DNA of 5,712 nt from CBCPMX01 sp965120355 (GTDB lineage: Bacteria > Bacillota > Clostridia > Oscillospirales > Oscillospiraceae). The position numbers and the translations under genes are program-made. Shown here one piece after another: positions 5,656 to 5,712 of the stretch; position 1 is the first letter of the stretch, and each line of letters opens with the position of its first letter. The notes beneath the pieces are model-generated. The model saw nothing but the letters and a program-made list of their open reading frames with translations. It had not been told where the DNA came from and made no database searches. The DNA is taken from assembly GCA_965120355.1 (NCBI GenBank), contig CBCPMX010000076.1, forward strand, positions 1-5,712, written 5' to 3'.

Positions 5656-5712
5656 CTAGATGGTGTCGTCAATAAACAAGGAGCCAAATAGCAATACAAC
5701 GGATATGGACAG
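5656..5712 (-). CDS. Possible C-terminal end of a convergent gene, 18 codons
   Basis: On the minus strand a frame enters from the right edge, reads LSISVVLLFGSLFIDDTI and stops at TAG (5656-5658). The hydrophobic composition would fit the end of a membrane protein, but 18 codons are too few to separate a gene end from chance. The convergent layout with a hairpin between the two stops is mild support. The plus strand in the same stretch shows AAGGAG (5678-5683) without a start codon at suitable spacing inside the window. Confidence 0.25.
   Translation of the reverse strand: MSISVVLLFGSLFIDDTI

Noticed and set aside
1..5712. Mobile element, CRISPR array, tRNA or phage genes
   Set aside because: No transposase or integrase motifs, no regularly spaced direct repeats, no tRNA-like cloverleaf and no terminal inverted repeats were seen on either strand.

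Overview
The window looks like chromosomal DNA from a gut-type Firmicute of class Clostridia (Lachnospiraceae or Oscillospiraceae/Ruminococcaceae-like). The base composition is moderately GC-rich, most genes have strong AGGAGG-type ribosome binding sites, and the partial alpha-glucosidase closely resembles, from memory, the Blautia (Ruminococcus) obeum GH31 enzyme. The genus cannot be fixed from sequence alone.

Left part (1-2040, minus strand): a carbohydrate operon read right to left. pfkA (ATP-type 6-phosphofructokinase, 966-1949) comes first. After 32 bases a GH31 alpha-glucosidase follows (start at 933), running off the left edge just past its catalytic nucleophile. A good extended -10 promoter lies upstream of pfkA at 2008-2035. 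The pairing links glucose release from alpha-glucosides to the committed step of glycolysis.

Middle (2228-2983, plus strand, divergent from pfkA): an uncharacterised small membrane protein of 207 residues, followed by a hairpin-rich 3' region that ends in a strong intrinsic terminator.

Right part (3065-5599, plus strand): a probable operon. It contains a possible 21-codon leader ORF whose stop overlaps the next start (ATGA), a permuted NlpC/P60-like papain-fold protein, an NAD-dependent epimerase/dehydratase broken by one in-frame TAA, and a six-TM membrane protein resembling the DUF2238/YjdF group. The last 113 bases hold a GC-rich hairpin and possibly the last 18 codons of a convergent minus-strand gene.

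I found no defence system, mobile element, CRISPR array, tRNA or rRNA. The observations most worth checking are the single nonsense codon in the otherwise intact epimerase, the ATGA-coupled leader ORF, and the hairpin region at 2859-2983. None of them amounts to clear evidence of a new system.
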